From: a virus
Strand: one strand, 5' to 3'
IMG/VR virus record: IMGVR_UViG_3300045999_008542
Location: 1-34,938 of that record
DNA: 34,938 nt
Below the pieces are notes generated by a model. It did no database searches and was not told where the DNA came from. It saw only the letters and a list, made by a program, of their open reading frames with translations. Shown in pieces: positions 16,650-25,013 of the stretch (positions are counted from its first letter, which is position 1; the number at the start of each line of letters is the position of its first letter). Both the position numbers and the translations under genes were made by a program.

Positions 16650-19390
16650 TGGCGGGCGGGACGCAGACCGACGCCGACATCATCGACGGGTCGGCGTTCG
16701 GTGGCGCCAAGTCCCTGGACTCCTTCAGCGGCACCGCCACCGGCTCCGCCGGAGCCCAACCCAACGGCGCCGAGTTGTCCGGCCTGGTCCTGGACCCGAT
16801 CGAGGGGACGGCCACCGGCGGCACGGTCATCATCCCGCCGACCACCTGGTCACCCTTCCCCGTCACCCAGCCCACCGGTACCGCGGTCGGCGGGGCGACC
16901 CCCACGCCGATCTTCTGGGATCCCGCGCCCCTGTTCCCGCCGGCGGGCGTCGCGGTCGGTGGCGCCATCCCCGAACCGGTGCCACTCCCGGCCCCGGTCG
17001 TGCAACCACCCGCAGGCGGAGGGGCCGGCGGCGCCATCCCGGCCCCCGTGGCCCTCGATCCCGTCGGCGTTTTCGACCCTGTCGGTGGCGCAGTCGGCGG
17101 CGGTGGCGCGATCCCCATCGGCCCGCCCCAGGTGCCAGTCGCGGCCCCGGGCGGAGGTGGCGGCGGCGGGGCTATCATTTCCCCGGTCGCTTTGGACCCG
17201 GTCGAGGGATCACCCCCAACGGGCGGCGCCATCGGCACCGATCCGACCGTCTTCCCGCTGCCGATTCCGACTGTTCCAACCAGCCCGCCAATCGGCGGCG
17301 GTGGCGGCGGGTCAACCACAACGCCGACTGCGCCAACCGGCCCGACTGTCACGCCTCCCGCTGGTGGTGGCACTGGCGGTGGTGGCGGAACGCCCACGGG
17401 CCCCGGTTCCGTCCCGGTCACCGCCCCCACGGGCACCGGCACCGGCACCGGAACCACGTCGCCAACAGCCCCGACGGTCCCTGTCACGCCCCCGACCGGT
17501 TCCGCAGTCGGCGGGGACGCATCCACGGGCGTGGGCGAGACGCTGCCGGCCCAGACGGTGACGGCGCCTACGGCGACGGTGGAAACCAGTTCGACGGCCA
17601 CCACTTCAGCACCGCCAACCACCACCAACCCGGTCACGGCGCCGACCGTTTCCACCACGACGACCACCAGCGGCACGACCACGCAGACGATCGCCTGCAA
17701 GTGCTGCGGGGCCGCCGCGGATCCGTGCTGTGGGCCGTTCGACCGGACGGGCCCGTATTTCAACCGGTGGTTCAACGGCAGCGCGTGGACGTCTAACATC
17801 GTCGGTCGCGGCAAAACGACCGCGCCAGAGCGCTTTAAGCTGTCGCTGTCCTTTGGCAACAAGTCGTCCTGGGGCGACGTCAGCGTGGGCGCCCCCAATG
17901 TTGACCTGATTCAAGTTTTTAACCTGCCGTTTGAATACTACGACCCGGGCGACTCGGTCACCTTGATTGACCCGTTTCTGCGTTTTGAAATCGCCCGCTG
18001 GACCAACACCGGGCCCGTCAAATGCCAGCTTCTGAATAACTACCAGTATGCCGGCAGCATCATGAACAACATCGGCAACGTCTGGCTGGATTTTGAGAGC
18101 GAGTACCTGTACCTGCTGACCGGCTACCGCAACCTGACCAACGCGCCGTTTCAAACCAACGACGCCGCCCACTGCTTTGTCCTGCTGTCGTCCCTGGAAA
18201 ATCTCACCCAGGACAAGGGTACCGGCGCCAGCGAAATCGCCGACGCGTCCTCCTACAAGGTCTTTTTCCGGCGCTGGGACCCCAAGACGGCCAGCCACTA
18301 CGGCTATCGCTATGTAATGAAGACAGCGCAGCTCACCTCGTCCGTTCTGGGCTATTCCGCCAGCCAATTGACCTGGGTTCCCAGCATCAACGGCTGCCCA
18401 TTGTCGATAACCACCCAGGGCAACCGCAGCACCGCAACTCCAGGCGGCGACCCGATCGTCCGCTCGGTCGAGCAATGCACCAGCACCACGATGGGCACCA
18501 TCCCGTGCAACAGTTTTGGAGCAAGCCTGGTCCTGAAGCGTGAGCAGGACTGCGGATGCCCGAACGGCTACGCCAAGCAGCTATTTGGCCCGGATGGGTT
18601 ATGCGCCGGCATCGACTTGGGGCTGGGCCCCGTGGAACTGCAAGCCGATCTGACCGCCTACACCCACGTGGCGCCGTATTCTGCAGCCAGCACCGCCACG
18701 CCCACCCTGCCGATGAGCCTGGGCTACATGGGGGGTGCCCTAGTCGGCAGCCCCTGCTCCGTATTCGCCGGCGAAAACCTCCTGGGCTATCTGGGGCAAC
18801 GCAGCGAGAACGGCAAAAATCTGACCTACAAAACGATGGGGATGACGTTTGAGTTGCAGGGCACCGGGGACCCGATCAAGGCGACCGTCACCAACCAGCC
18901 CGACCCCAATTTCTACACCTGGACAACCCTGGGCGCCTGGGGCGATCTCTACGCCCGGGCGGTTCACCTCTGGGGGTCCGTGACGGGCGGCGTGCCATCT
19001 GGGCAGCTTCAGTATGTTTCCCACACCTGCAGCCCGTTTTCCATGACCTTCTCTGGCGGTCTGTACTCAACTACCAGTCCTTTTTCTTCCGGCTACACCG
19101 AACACATCGCCGACGTCGAAATCACCTTCACCCTGCCCTCCAACGGCATCCCCAACCAGGCGGGCCCGTATCAGGCCACCAGCCCGAACGCCCATGACCT
19201 CATCCAGCAAAGTAAACAGCGCCTCGCCCTGCCCTGCGTCCACCGCGGCCAACCTCTGGAGGAGTCGGCGTCCTGCGGCTGTGGCGGGGCCGTGCTGACT
19301 GCGTGCTCCGTCTACGGCCAGTGCCGCCCCTACGGCACCGCCACCGACGCCCAGGTCTGCACGCGCTGCCCAGACTACCAGGCCCCCTGA
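16649..19390 (+). CDS. Large tail-tip/receptor protein with 23-aa repeats and Cys-rich end
   Basis: A 913-residue virion protein in two parts. Residues 20-320 are about eleven units of roughly 23 residues with the pattern xGxAxGGAxPxP, low in charge and rich in Pro, Gly and Thr. Residues 345-860 are a folded domain opened by CKCCGAAADPCCGP and with many aromatic strands. The last 50 residues carry paired cysteines and a histidine (PCVHRG, CGCGG, C..YGQC, CTRCPDY), like a metal-binding or disulfide module that I associate with planctomycete phage proteins. A tail-tip or receptor-binding role is inferred from position and size. Confidence 0.65.
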   Translation: MAGGTQTDADIIDGSAFGGAKSLDSFSGTATGSAGAQPNGAELSGLVLDPIEGTATGGTVIIPPTTWSPFPVTQPTGTAVGGATPTPIFWDPAPLFPPAGVAVGGAIPEPVPLPAPVVQPPAGGGAGGAIPAPVALDPVGVFDPVGGAVGGGGAIPIGPPQVPVAAPGGGGGGGAIISPVALDPVEGSPPTGGAIGTDPTVFPLPIPTVPTSPPIGGGGGGSTTTPTAPTGPTVTPPAGGGTGGGGGTPTGPGSVPVTAPTGTGTGTGTTSPTAPTVPVTPPTGSAVGGDASTGVGETLPAQTVTAPTATVETSSTATTSAPPTTTNPVTAPTVSTTTTTSGTTTQTIACKCCGAAADPCCGPFDRTGPYFNRWFNGSAWTSNIVGRGKTTAPERFKLSLSFGNKSSWGDVSVGAPNVDLIQVFNLPFEYYDPGDSVTLIDPFLRFEIARWTNTGPVKCQLLNNYQYAGSIMNNIGNVWLDFESEYLYLLTGYRNLTNAPFQTNDAAHCFVLLSSLENLTQDKGTGASEIADASSYKVFFRRWDPKTASHYGYRYVMKTAQLTSSVLGYSASQLTWVPSINGCPLSITTQGNRSTATPGGDPIVRSVEQCTSTTMGTIPCNSFGASLVLKREQDCGCPNGYAKQLFGPDGLCAGIDLGLGPVELQADLTAYTHVAPYSAASTATPTLPMSLGYMGGALVGSPCSVFAGENLLGYLGQRSENGKNLTYKTMGMTFELQGTGDPIKATVTNQPDPNFYTWTTLGAWGDLYARAVHLWGSVTGGVPSGQLQYVSHTCSPFSMTFSGGLYSTTSPFSSGYTEHIADVEITFTLPSNGIPNQAGPYQATSPNAHDLIQQSKQRLALPCVHRGQPLEESASCGCGGAVLTACSVYGQCRPYGTATDAQVCTRCPDYQAP

Positions 19391-19391
19391 C

Positions 19392-19411
19392 GTCATTTAC
19401 TCAGTAGGGGG
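19392..19411 (+). repeat. GTCATTTACT element, partial copy 3
   Basis: The first 10 bases match copies 1 and 2; the following GACT is CAGT here, and the next base is A (19406), where the other copies have the A of the start codon. The gene start is 12 nt further on (19418), after AGGGGG. If the element is a promoter, this copy would give a short leader with a ribosome site, while the other two would be leaderless. Confidence 0.5.
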
Positions 19412-19417
19412 ATCCGC

Positions 19418-20131
19418 ATGCTTGTCCTGTTAAATCTGTTGCTTTCCCAGGACCTGAAACTGCCCGCCGAGGTGCAGGCCGCCCCGGGGACGTTCGTGTC
19501 CCTGGTCGCCGAAACCAAGGGCGAAATCGTCAAATTCACCGCCATTGACCCCGGCGTCTCCCTGTTCCCCGCGGAGCTGCTGGCCAACCGCAAGAGCACC
19601 GTGGCCGTCGCGATGGCCGCGGGCCGGTACCGGGTCCTGGCCTGGACGGCCCTGGACGGCAAACCCACCGACGCCGTCCAGGTGACCCTCGTCGTGGGCG
19701 GTGGCCCGGGGCCGGTTCCTCCACCACCCAGCCCCCCGGCGCCACCGCCCCCCGCGCCCCCTCCGCCAACACCCCCGACACCCCCGCAGCCCGCTGATGA
19801 ACTGGTGCAGATCCTGCAGGCGCTGTACGGGGCGCTGAACGAAGAAAACAAGGCGGCGCACGTCAAGGCGCTGGCCGAGGTCTACGACCAGGCGGCGATC
19901 GCCTCCGCGGACAACCGCTACCAGACGCTGGGGCAACTCTACGGCGCCATCCGCCAGCAAAGCCTCCAGACCCTGCCGAACACCGCCCTGCAGTCGATGC
20001 GCGAGCGCCTCGCCCTGGTGCTGTCCCAGCAGCTCGGCAACGACCCTGCGGCGCCCCTGACGCCCAGCAGCAGGGCCAAAGCCTTCGAGCTGTTTGGGCG
20101 GATCTCCAGCATCCTGGAGGGCCTGCGATGA
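19418..20131 (+). CDS. Proline-linker protein, 237 aa
   Basis: Three parts: a hydrophobic N-terminus (MLVLLNLLLS) and a beta domain (1-93, ending DAVQVTLVVGG), a linker of about 30 residues that is almost all Pro with Ala, Ser and Thr (94-126), and a helical C-terminal domain (127-237). The N-terminus could be a weak signal or anchor segment. AGGGGG precedes the ATG. It is encoded just upstream of the cysteine peptidase and overlaps it by 4 nt. Function unknown; a virion or envelope-facing accessory is possible. Confidence 0.6.
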   Translation: MLVLLNLLLSQDLKLPAEVQAAPGTFVSLVAETKGEIVKFTAIDPGVSLFPAELLANRKSTVAVAMAAGRYRVLAWTALDGKPTDAVQVTLVVGGGPGPVPPPPSPPAPPPPAPPPPTPPTPPQPADELVQILQALYGALNEENKAAHVKALAEVYDQAAIASADNRYQTLGQLYGAIRQQSLQTLPNTALQSMRERLALVLSQQLGNDPAAPLTPSSRAKAFELFGRISSILEGLR

Positions 20132-21033
20132 GTGACACGCCCCCGTTCTTCAGCGGCTGGATCGATGACCCCGCCGAGGTCGAAATCGTCGCCGGCCTGC
20201 AGCCCTACTACTCGTTCGCCGAGACCCCGGCGGGCGCCATGGCGACCGGGCCTGACCACGCCTACCTGTGGCAGGCCTGGGAACGGGCGACCGGGCGCAA
20301 ATACCCGAACCGCGATCAGGGCCAGTACGGCACCTGCGTATCGTTCGGCACCGTGGCCGCCGTGGAAATCAGCCAGGCGTGCGAGTCGATCGCCGGGGAC
20401 CCCGAGGAGGTCCGCGACCTGGCCACCGAGGTCGTCTATGCGGGCAGCCGGGTGGAAATCGGCGGGGGCCGGTTCCGGTCCGATGGGTCGATCGGTGCCT
20501 GGGCGGCGGAGTTCGTCAAGAAGTGGGGCGCCCTCGACCGCGGCGTCTTCTGCGGCGGCAAGTACGACCTGACCACCTATTCGGGCGCCAGGGCCCGCCA
20601 GTGGGGCGCACCCGGGGCCGGCGTGCCGGATGACCTGGAGCCCGACGTGCGCAAGTACCCGGTCAAGACCATCACCAAGGTGACGACGTTTGAGGACGCC
20701 TGCAAGGCGCTGGCCGCCGGGTTTGCGATCTCGGTCTGTTCCTCGGTCGGCTTCAAGACCGCCCGCGACAAGGACGGATTCTGCGCCCCTGGGCCCAGGT
20801 GGGACCACTGCATGGCGCTGATCGGATTCCAGCGCGGCAGTCGCCCCGGCGGGTTCATCCAGAACAGTTGGGGCGCCAACGTCCACACCGGGTCCCTAGG
20901 CGCCGGCGACCCGCCCACGGGCGGATTCTGGGCCGACGCCGACGTCGTCGAACGCATGCTGAAGGCCGGGGACTCGTGGGCCTTTTCTTCCGTCGTCGGG
21001 TTCCCCGCCCGCGTCCTTCCCTGGTTCATCTAG
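20128..21033 (+). CDS. Papain-family (C1) cysteine peptidase
   Basis: Predicted papain-like peptidase. All active-site elements are present with correct spacing: oxyanion Gln64 and nucleophile Cys70 in DQGQYGTC (six apart as in papain), His227 in DHCMALIGF and Asn246 in FIQNSWG. There is no clear signal or propeptide; the first 45 residues could be a short prodomain. It is followed by a short hydrophobic protein and a holin-like protein, so a lysis or host-envelope role is plausible; a virion-borne entry role or host-protein cleavage are alternatives. Confidence 0.85.
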   Translation: MSDTPPFFSGWIDDPAEVEIVAGLQPYYSFAETPAGAMATGPDHAYLWQAWERATGRKYPNRDQGQYGTCVSFGTVAAVEISQACESIAGDPEEVRDLATEVVYAGSRVEIGGGRFRSDGSIGAWAAEFVKKWGALDRGVFCGGKYDLTTYSGARARQWGAPGAGVPDDLEPDVRKYPVKTITKVTTFEDACKALAAGFAISVCSSVGFKTARDKDGFCAPGPRWDHCMALIGFQRGSRPGGFIQNSWGANVHTGSLGAGDPPTGGFWADADVVERMLKAGDSWAFSSVVGFPARVLPWFI

Positions 21034-21042
21034 GAGCACCCC

Positions 21043-21360
21043 ATGGCCCTGCCCCCCTATCCCCAAGACTTTCCCAACGAGGCGTTCCTGCTGGTCCTGG
21101 ACAAAGTCCGGGGCCGTGGCGACGTGACCGGGCCTGACCTGGCCCACGCCGGCTGGTGCGTCGCCGGTTACGCCCTCGGCCAGACCCTGGGCGGCGGCCC
21201 GACCATCCGCGGCGCCGAGGCTCTGGAACAGGCCGGCTGGACCGATGAGCAGGTGCTGCAAGGCGCCATCGACGCCAACGCCGGCGCCAAGGGCATGCTG
21301 TTCCCCTGGGTCCTGGTGGTGCGGGTCGCCGTGAAGCTCATCCTGGAGGCCGTGCTCTGA
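21043..21360 (+). CDS. Small protein with C-terminal membrane segment
   Basis: A 105-residue protein with a soluble N-terminal helical part and a hydrophobic C-terminus (residues 84-105, FPWVLVVRVAVKLILEAVL) that could be a membrane anchor. The ATG follows GGAGCACC. The gene overlaps the next by one base (TGATG). Position between a peptidase and a holin-like gene suggests a lysis accessory role. Confidence 0.6.
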   Translation: MALPPYPQDFPNEAFLLVLDKVRGRGDVTGPDLAHAGWCVAGYALGQTLGGGPTIRGAEALEQAGWTDEQVLQGAIDANAGAKGMLFPWVLVVRVAVKLILEAVL

Positions 21361-21629
21361 TGGACGCGATCCAGTTTCTCCGCGAGTTCGGCCTCCCGAC
21401 GATGGCCCTGGTGGTCACCGTCTACGGCATCTGGCAGGTGTGCGCGTGGATCGCGCGCGAACTGGTGGTGCCTCTGCGCGACCGGCACTTCACGTTCCTG
21501 TCCAGTATCGAGCAGACCCTGAAGGCCTTGCAGGAGACCCAGCGGTCCATCGTCGCCACCCAGGAAAACATGGTCAACGAGATTGAGCGAGTCAGCGGGC
21601 TGATCCGGTGCCCGCAAAACAAGGAGTGA
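21360..21629 (+). CDS. Holin-like protein: one membrane span plus coiled coil
   Basis: An 89-residue protein with one transmembrane segment (residues 10-33, GLPTMALVVTVYGIWQVCAWI) followed by a basic patch and a long coiled coil (45-80). This resembles small holin or holin-associated proteins of the BhlA/XhlA kind. With the upstream peptidase it forms a probable lysis cassette. The topology is clear; the function is inferred. Confidence 0.6.
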   Translation: MDAIQFLREFGLPTMALVVTVYGIWQVCAWIARELVVPLRDRHFTFLSSIEQTLKALQETQRSIVATQENMVNEIERVSGLIRCPQNKE

Positions 21630-21634
21630 GTTAA

Positions 21635-22054
21635 ATGGCTAGTCTGATTTACAACTCGTGCATCCGCGACGCCGTCACCGGCGCCATCGACTTTGACACC
21701 GACACGTTCAAGATGCTGCTGGTCACGTCGAGCTACGCCGCGGCCAAAAGCCACGCCAAGCGCTCCGACGTAACCAACGAGGTCAGCGGCACGGGGTACA
21801 CCGCCGGCGGCAACGCCTGCTCGGTCAGTGTCGCCGCCGTCGACAACACCAACAACGACGTCGAGATCTCGTTCACGGTGACGAGTTGGACCAGCGCCAC
21901 TATCACCGCCAGGGCGGGCGTCATCTACAAGAGCCGCGGCGGGGCGTCGTCCGCCGACGAGCTGGTCGGCTACGTCGACTTTGGCTCGGACGTCAGCAGC
22001 ACCAATGGCACGTTCGCCGTGACCGTCTCGACCCCGCTCAAGTTCCAAAACTGA
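21635..22054 (+). CDS. Minor virion protein, 139 aa
   Basis: A beta-rich protein opening MASLIYNSCIRDAVTGAIDF and with a DTDTFKMLLVTSSY segment, a pattern seen in many phage minor structural proteins encoded near fibre genes. It starts 6 nt after the holin-like gene and ends 12 nt before the fibre gene. A role in fibre attachment is inferred from position. Confidence 0.6.
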   Translation: MASLIYNSCIRDAVTGAIDFDTDTFKMLLVTSSYAAAKSHAKRSDVTNEVSGTGYTAGGNACSVSVAAVDNTNNDVEISFTVTSWTSATITARAGVIYKSRGGASSADELVGYVDFGSDVSSTNGTFAVTVSTPLKFQN

Positions 22055-22066
22055 TGAGGTGACACC

Positions 22067-24646
22067 GTGGCGCTGATCCGGGCCGACCGTGTCAAGGAGA
22101 CCTCCACCAGCACCGGCACAGGGGCATTCACCCTGGCCGGTGCTGATTCCACCTACCGGACGTTTGCGTCTGTCTGTGCTGTGGGTGATACGGTTTACTA
22201 CGCCATCGCCAATCGTGCGGCAAACGAGTGGGAAGCAGGCCTAGGCACCTACTCAGCCACCAACACGCTGGACAGGACTACGGTCCACGCATCAAGCAAT
22301 GCCAATGCGAAGGTCAATTTTAGTGCTGGGACAAAGGATTGCTTCATCTCTGTTACTAAGGCATGGCTCGATACTTTCATCACGCAGACGAGCGGAACGA
22401 CCAATTATGTAGCCAAGACGACTGGTACTGGCACGATTGGTAATTCGCAGATATTCGACAACGGAACTAGGGTTGGAATTGGCACGACAAGCATTCCGTC
22501 AAACGCAAAGTTTGAGATACAGACAGGCGATGGTGAAGATGCAATTGGAATGTCTGGTTACAAGGTGATGAAGTGGGAAAACAGCAGCGAAATAGCATTT
22601 GGAGGTTACGCTGCCGGTAACTGGACGGTTTTGAAGTTCTACACAAGTGCTGCTGAAAGATTAAGGATCGACTCGTCCGGCAATATCGGCATCGGCGCAG
22701 CACCAATTTCTGGAAGCACGGGTTATAGGCTTCAAGTTGGAAGCTCTAGCGATTCTCAGACATTTATTGCAATAGGCAACAGTACAAGCGGACTTGGACC
22801 TACAAACGGACTACTAGTTGGCAACGATGCCGCTAATGCCTACCTACTGAACAGAGAAAACACTAGGCTTCGCATTGGGAACAACAGTAGCGACCATATC
22901 GTTGTTGACGCTACTGGTCTGGTTGGAATCAATCAGTTTACTCCAGCAGCACAATTACATACGACCTCTTCGGCAGCAACAACAAAAGGCTTGATCGTTC
23001 GTGGAGCATCCGGCCAATCGACCAGCTTGCAAGAGTGGCAGAGTAATAACGGAACCATCGTGGCTAGTGTTCAGCCAGATGGAAGCATTTACGGCTCATA
23101 CGGCTCAATCTACAACAGCACCAGCGCAGCCAGTGGTGCTTTTATCGGTGTAAGTAAATGGATTGGTCAAGACGGTCAGTATGTAAACATTCGCAAGCTA
23201 TACGGCACCAGAACAATACCTACAACTGTTGGTGGTTATGTAGAGATTGCACGGATGGGCAGATATGGCTCTGCTCCTGTGACGATCACAATCCACGCTT
23301 GCTCCGCTCAAGGATTAACTGGACAAGCTCCAAAAATCTATATGTTCTGCACGGAAGGCTACTTCTATGGCGGAGGCGTAATACCGCCAATTTCTTCCAA
23401 TGTTCTAAGCGGAGGTTATGGGAATTTTGACTTTGAACTTGAAGCCGTAATCGATCCGACTGACGCAAACTTCCTGACATATAGGATTAGAAGGACTGTT
23501 GGCACCGCTCAAGCCAGCTGTATGTTCACCATCGAGATTCATAACTTCAATTCGAGCGCACTACTTGAAGCAAGCAACACCGGGACAAGTACATCTTCCT
23601 TGTCGTACCTAAGAACCAATAACAGGTTCATTGATATTACAACGCCTCCTCCAGCAGGTGGCTCCGGTGCTGGCGTAAATCTAAGTGTTTCTGCCGGGTC
23701 AGCCGTAGGAACTGGCTCAGGTGGATCAGTCGTACTTTATTCTGGAGCAGGTGCTGGAGGCGGGACAACTGGATTATTTAAGCTAAGAAACAGTTACGAT
23801 TCTTCCAACAGAAGAAACATATCGATGCTCGTCAGGTCGATTCCTGACACAGTTGGAAACTATGTTGAAGTTGGCAGGATTAACTGGCGAGCCGGAGCAG
23901 TATTAAAAGCTACAGTTTTTGCCAGCCGTGGAGCATTTGATGGGTCGTTTTCAACTTACAATGCGCTGTGCAAAATATACGAGTTTTACCCGCACTACAG
24001 CACTAGCGGAATTGTCGCCCCAAGAACTATTTCTGGTTCAACGGGTGGCGAAAGACAACCAAACGAATTTGAACTAGAACTTGCGTTCGATGCAGCGAAT
24101 GGTTCGCAAATAATACGGCTTCGAAGAACTAAAGCTGACGCAACAAACTTCAACAACTACACCGCTGTTGTCGTTATCGAGCAAGACATTTGGTCCCCTC
24201 ATGCGTTTGAAGTTCAGGAGTTGTCTGGAACAGGCACCTCCGCATACGGCAGCGGATACCTGACAAATACTGGAAACTACTGTAGCCCTGCACTTATTCC
24301 ACCACCACCAAGCGGAACATCCGGTGCTGGTACTGATCTAGCTCTGTACGGCCAGAATGCAATCGGTACTGGCAACGGCGGCAATATTCTGCTGCAAGCT
24401 GGTGCCTTTGTAACGAGCGGCAGCAACGGCAAGGTGATTGTCCGTGGGCTGGCAAGCAATACTGCCAACCTTCAGGAGTGGCAAAATAATGCTGGGACAG
24501 CATTATCAGCAGTCAAATCTGATGGATCAATTCAGCCTGCATCGCTAGCCGACTCTGCTGCAACAAACAATTCGATTTACTATTCAACTACCGCTGGGAA
24601 GTTGGTGTACAAGGACTCTAGCGGAACTGTCAACAACCTGTACTAG
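22067..24646 (+). CDS. Tail fibre, low GC, with internal duplication
   Basis: An 859-residue fibre starting with GTG at 22067 after GAGGTGA. Residues 1-70 form an N-terminal attachment domain that keeps the GC-rich composition of the genome. From about 22270 on, the sequence is AT-richer (29 of 60 bases G/C in the line at 23221). Two related modules of about 210 residues follow each other (about 364-574 and 575-795): compare IPTTVGGYVEI with IPDTVGNYVEV, and SGAGVNLSVSAG with SGAGTDLALYGQ. Short LQEWQSNNGT/LQEWQNNAGT motifs recur. No chaperone (S74) domain is seen at the end. Probable receptor-binding fibre acquired as a module. Confidence 0.78.
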   Translation: MALIRADRVKETSTSTGTGAFTLAGADSTYRTFASVCAVGDTVYYAIANRAANEWEAGLGTYSATNTLDRTTVHASSNANAKVNFSAGTKDCFISVTKAWLDTFITQTSGTTNYVAKTTGTGTIGNSQIFDNGTRVGIGTTSIPSNAKFEIQTGDGEDAIGMSGYKVMKWENSSEIAFGGYAAGNWTVLKFYTSAAERLRIDSSGNIGIGAAPISGSTGYRLQVGSSSDSQTFIAIGNSTSGLGPTNGLLVGNDAANAYLLNRENTRLRIGNNSSDHIVVDATGLVGINQFTPAAQLHTTSSAATTKGLIVRGASGQSTSLQEWQSNNGTIVASVQPDGSIYGSYGSIYNSTSAASGAFIGVSKWIGQDGQYVNIRKLYGTRTIPTTVGGYVEIARMGRYGSAPVTITIHACSAQGLTGQAPKIYMFCTEGYFYGGGVIPPISSNVLSGGYGNFDFELEAVIDPTDANFLTYRIRRTVGTAQASCMFTIEIHNFNSSALLEASNTGTSTSSLSYLRTNNRFIDITTPPPAGGSGAGVNLSVSAGSAVGTGSGGSVVLYSGAGAGGGTTGLFKLRNSYDSSNRRNISMLVRSIPDTVGNYVEVGRINWRAGAVLKATVFASRGAFDGSFSTYNALCKIYEFYPHYSTSGIVAPRTISGSTGGERQPNEFELELAFDAANGSQIIRLRRTKADATNFNNYTAVVVIEQDIWSPHAFEVQELSGTGTSAYGSGYLTNTGNYCSPALIPPPPSGTSGAGTDLALYGQNAIGTGNGGNILLQAGAFVTSGSNGKVIVRGLASNTANLQEWQNNAGTALSAVKSDGSIQPASLADSAATNNSIYYSTTAGKLVYKDSSGTVNNLY

Positions 24647-24657
24647 GAGACCACCAC

Positions 24658-25005
24658 ATGCCTGATCCGGTCATTCCTGAATTCTCCCCGGTGCAAGCTG
24701 CCGAGGTTGTCACCCAGCCTGCCATTGCCGAGGTGGTTAATGATACCTGGGCGCTCGACTACCAGCACATCCGAAGATACAAGGCCGATGGTGCCTACAA
24801 GTTTGAGCTGTACACCATCTGGTCTTTGGGCCGCATGACAGCGGAAGGTGTGTGGACTGAGGCAGAAAAAGAAGCCAAGAAAAACGTGGTTTTGCCGGAC
24901 ATGCTCTCAGCGGAAAACCTTGCGGCCAATCCTGAGATCGCGGCCATCGGGCCGCCATTCTTCACCAATCTGGCTATTGTCTGCAAGCGCCTCGGCAACC
25001 TGTAG
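24658..25005 (+). CDS. Hypothetical protein after tail fibre, 115 aa
   Basis: A 115-residue, mostly helical protein starting at ATG 24658 after GGAG. It has aromatic-rich helices (YKFELYTIWSLGRM) and an acidic stretch (WTEAEKEAKK). Its place right after the fibre, and composition intermediate between fibre and genome, fit a fibre partner or assembly factor, but no family is recognised. Confidence 0.55.
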   Translation: MPDPVIPEFSPVQAAEVVTQPAIAEVVNDTWALDYQHIRRYKADGAYKFELYTIWSLGRMTAEGVWTEAEKEAKKNVVLPDMLSAENLAANPEIAAIGPPFFTNLAIVCKRLGNL

Positions 25006-25013
25006 GAGCCTGA

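Noticed and set aside
16621-17898. 425-residue minus-strand ORF opposite the repeat region
   Set aside because: It mirrors the Gly/Pro/Thr repeats of the sense protein and has no independent motif or ribosome site.
24540-24590. Further copies of the GTCATTTACT element in the fibre gene
   Set aside because: Only the common hexamer TTTACT matches, inside coding sequence of AT-richer composition.
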